This document shows, piece after piece, positions 5,556 to 5,639 of a stretch of DNA of 5,639 nucleotides (position 1 is its first letter; each line of letters begins with the position of its first letter). Both the position numbers and the translations under genes were made by a program. A model generated the notes under the pieces. That model did no database searches. It had not been told where the DNA came from and saw nothing but the letters and a program-made list of their open reading frames with translations. Location: the NCBI GenBank assembly GCA_026395455.1, contig JAPLYR010000056.1:1-5639 (forward strand), read 5' to 3'. This DNA is from Candidatus Roizmanbacteria bacterium. GTDB lineage: Bacteria; Patescibacteriota; Microgenomatia; UBA1406; GWC2-37-13.

Positions 5556-5639
5556 TTTCAAAAAGTCATCTTCGATAGGAGCTGGTTGTCTTCTATCATT
5601 TCCTCTCATTGGAGGGCGGTCATTTCTATCACTTCGATT
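5541..5639 (-). CDS. Unidentified protein, C-terminal 32 residues (gene starts beyond the window)
   Basis: The minus-strand frame is open from the window edge to TAA at 5543-5541 and encodes 32 residues. The first part is rich in Arg, Asp, Asn and Pro (NRSDRNDRPPMRGNDRRQP) and looks disordered. It ends in a short acidic and hydrophobic tip, IEDDFLKELMS. Low-complexity Arg/Asp tails of this kind occur at the ends of nucleic-acid-binding proteins, but nothing here identifies the family. A coding reading is supported by the biased composition, the hairpin placed exactly at its stop, and the new promoter that follows. The stretch from 5477 to 5540 between this gene and ftsK holds only the hairpin arm and the promoter. 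Confidence 0.6.
   Translation of the reverse strand, partial: NRSDRNDRPPMRGNDRRQPAPIEDDFLKELMS

Noticed and set aside
1..5639. CRISPR array, tRNA, insertion sequence, or a new defence or mobile system
   Set aside because: No spaced direct repeats, cloverleaf, transposase or terminal inverted repeats were seen by eye; all genes but the hydrolase and the right-edge fragment belong to known housekeeping families.

Overview
The window is A+T-rich and densely packed, with overlapping or abutting genes. It most resembles a Candidate Phyla Radiation bacterium (Patescibacteria, Parcubacteria-like). The evidence is an archaeal-type AMP/thymidine phosphorylase sitting among bacterial peptidoglycan genes, plus FtsK and MltG sequences of the type seen in that group. 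This placement is inference from protein character, not from a marker gene. TGA serves as a genuine stop codon for two genes, so the UGA=Gly code of Gracilibacteria/Absconditabacteria is unlikely.

Layout. Positions 1-2595 form a plus-strand operon: the 3' end of a murJ-like lipid II flippase gene, then an AMP/thymidine phosphorylase gene overlapping it by 8 bases, then mltG (endolytic murein transglycosylase) overlapping by an ATGA. It converges with a minus-strand operon running from 5476 down to 2596: ftsK, broken into two reading frames, followed 2 bases later by an alpha/beta-hydrolase-fold gene. The two operons meet stop-to-stop with no base between them. At the right edge (5541-5639) is the C-terminal end of another minus-strand gene. 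Between it and ftsK lie a terminator-like hairpin and a good sigma-70-type promoter that would give ftsK an almost leaderless mRNA.

How the genes fit together. MurJ exports lipid II, MltG cuts nascent glycan strands, and FtsK moves DNA at the septum, so most of the window serves cell-envelope growth and division. The phosphorylase is a nucleotide-salvage enzyme whose link to this operon is not obvious. The hydrolase has no assignable substrate.

The most notable points are the lesion in ftsK, where a frame change coincides with the loss of roughly a dozen conserved codons just before Walker A; a second, in-frame loss of a conserved Gly-x-Gly in the same gene; and a phosphorylase that lacks the N-terminal domain of its archaeal relatives and carries Glu where they have the proposed catalytic Asp. 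I see no new multi-gene system, CRISPR array, mobile element or RNA gene.
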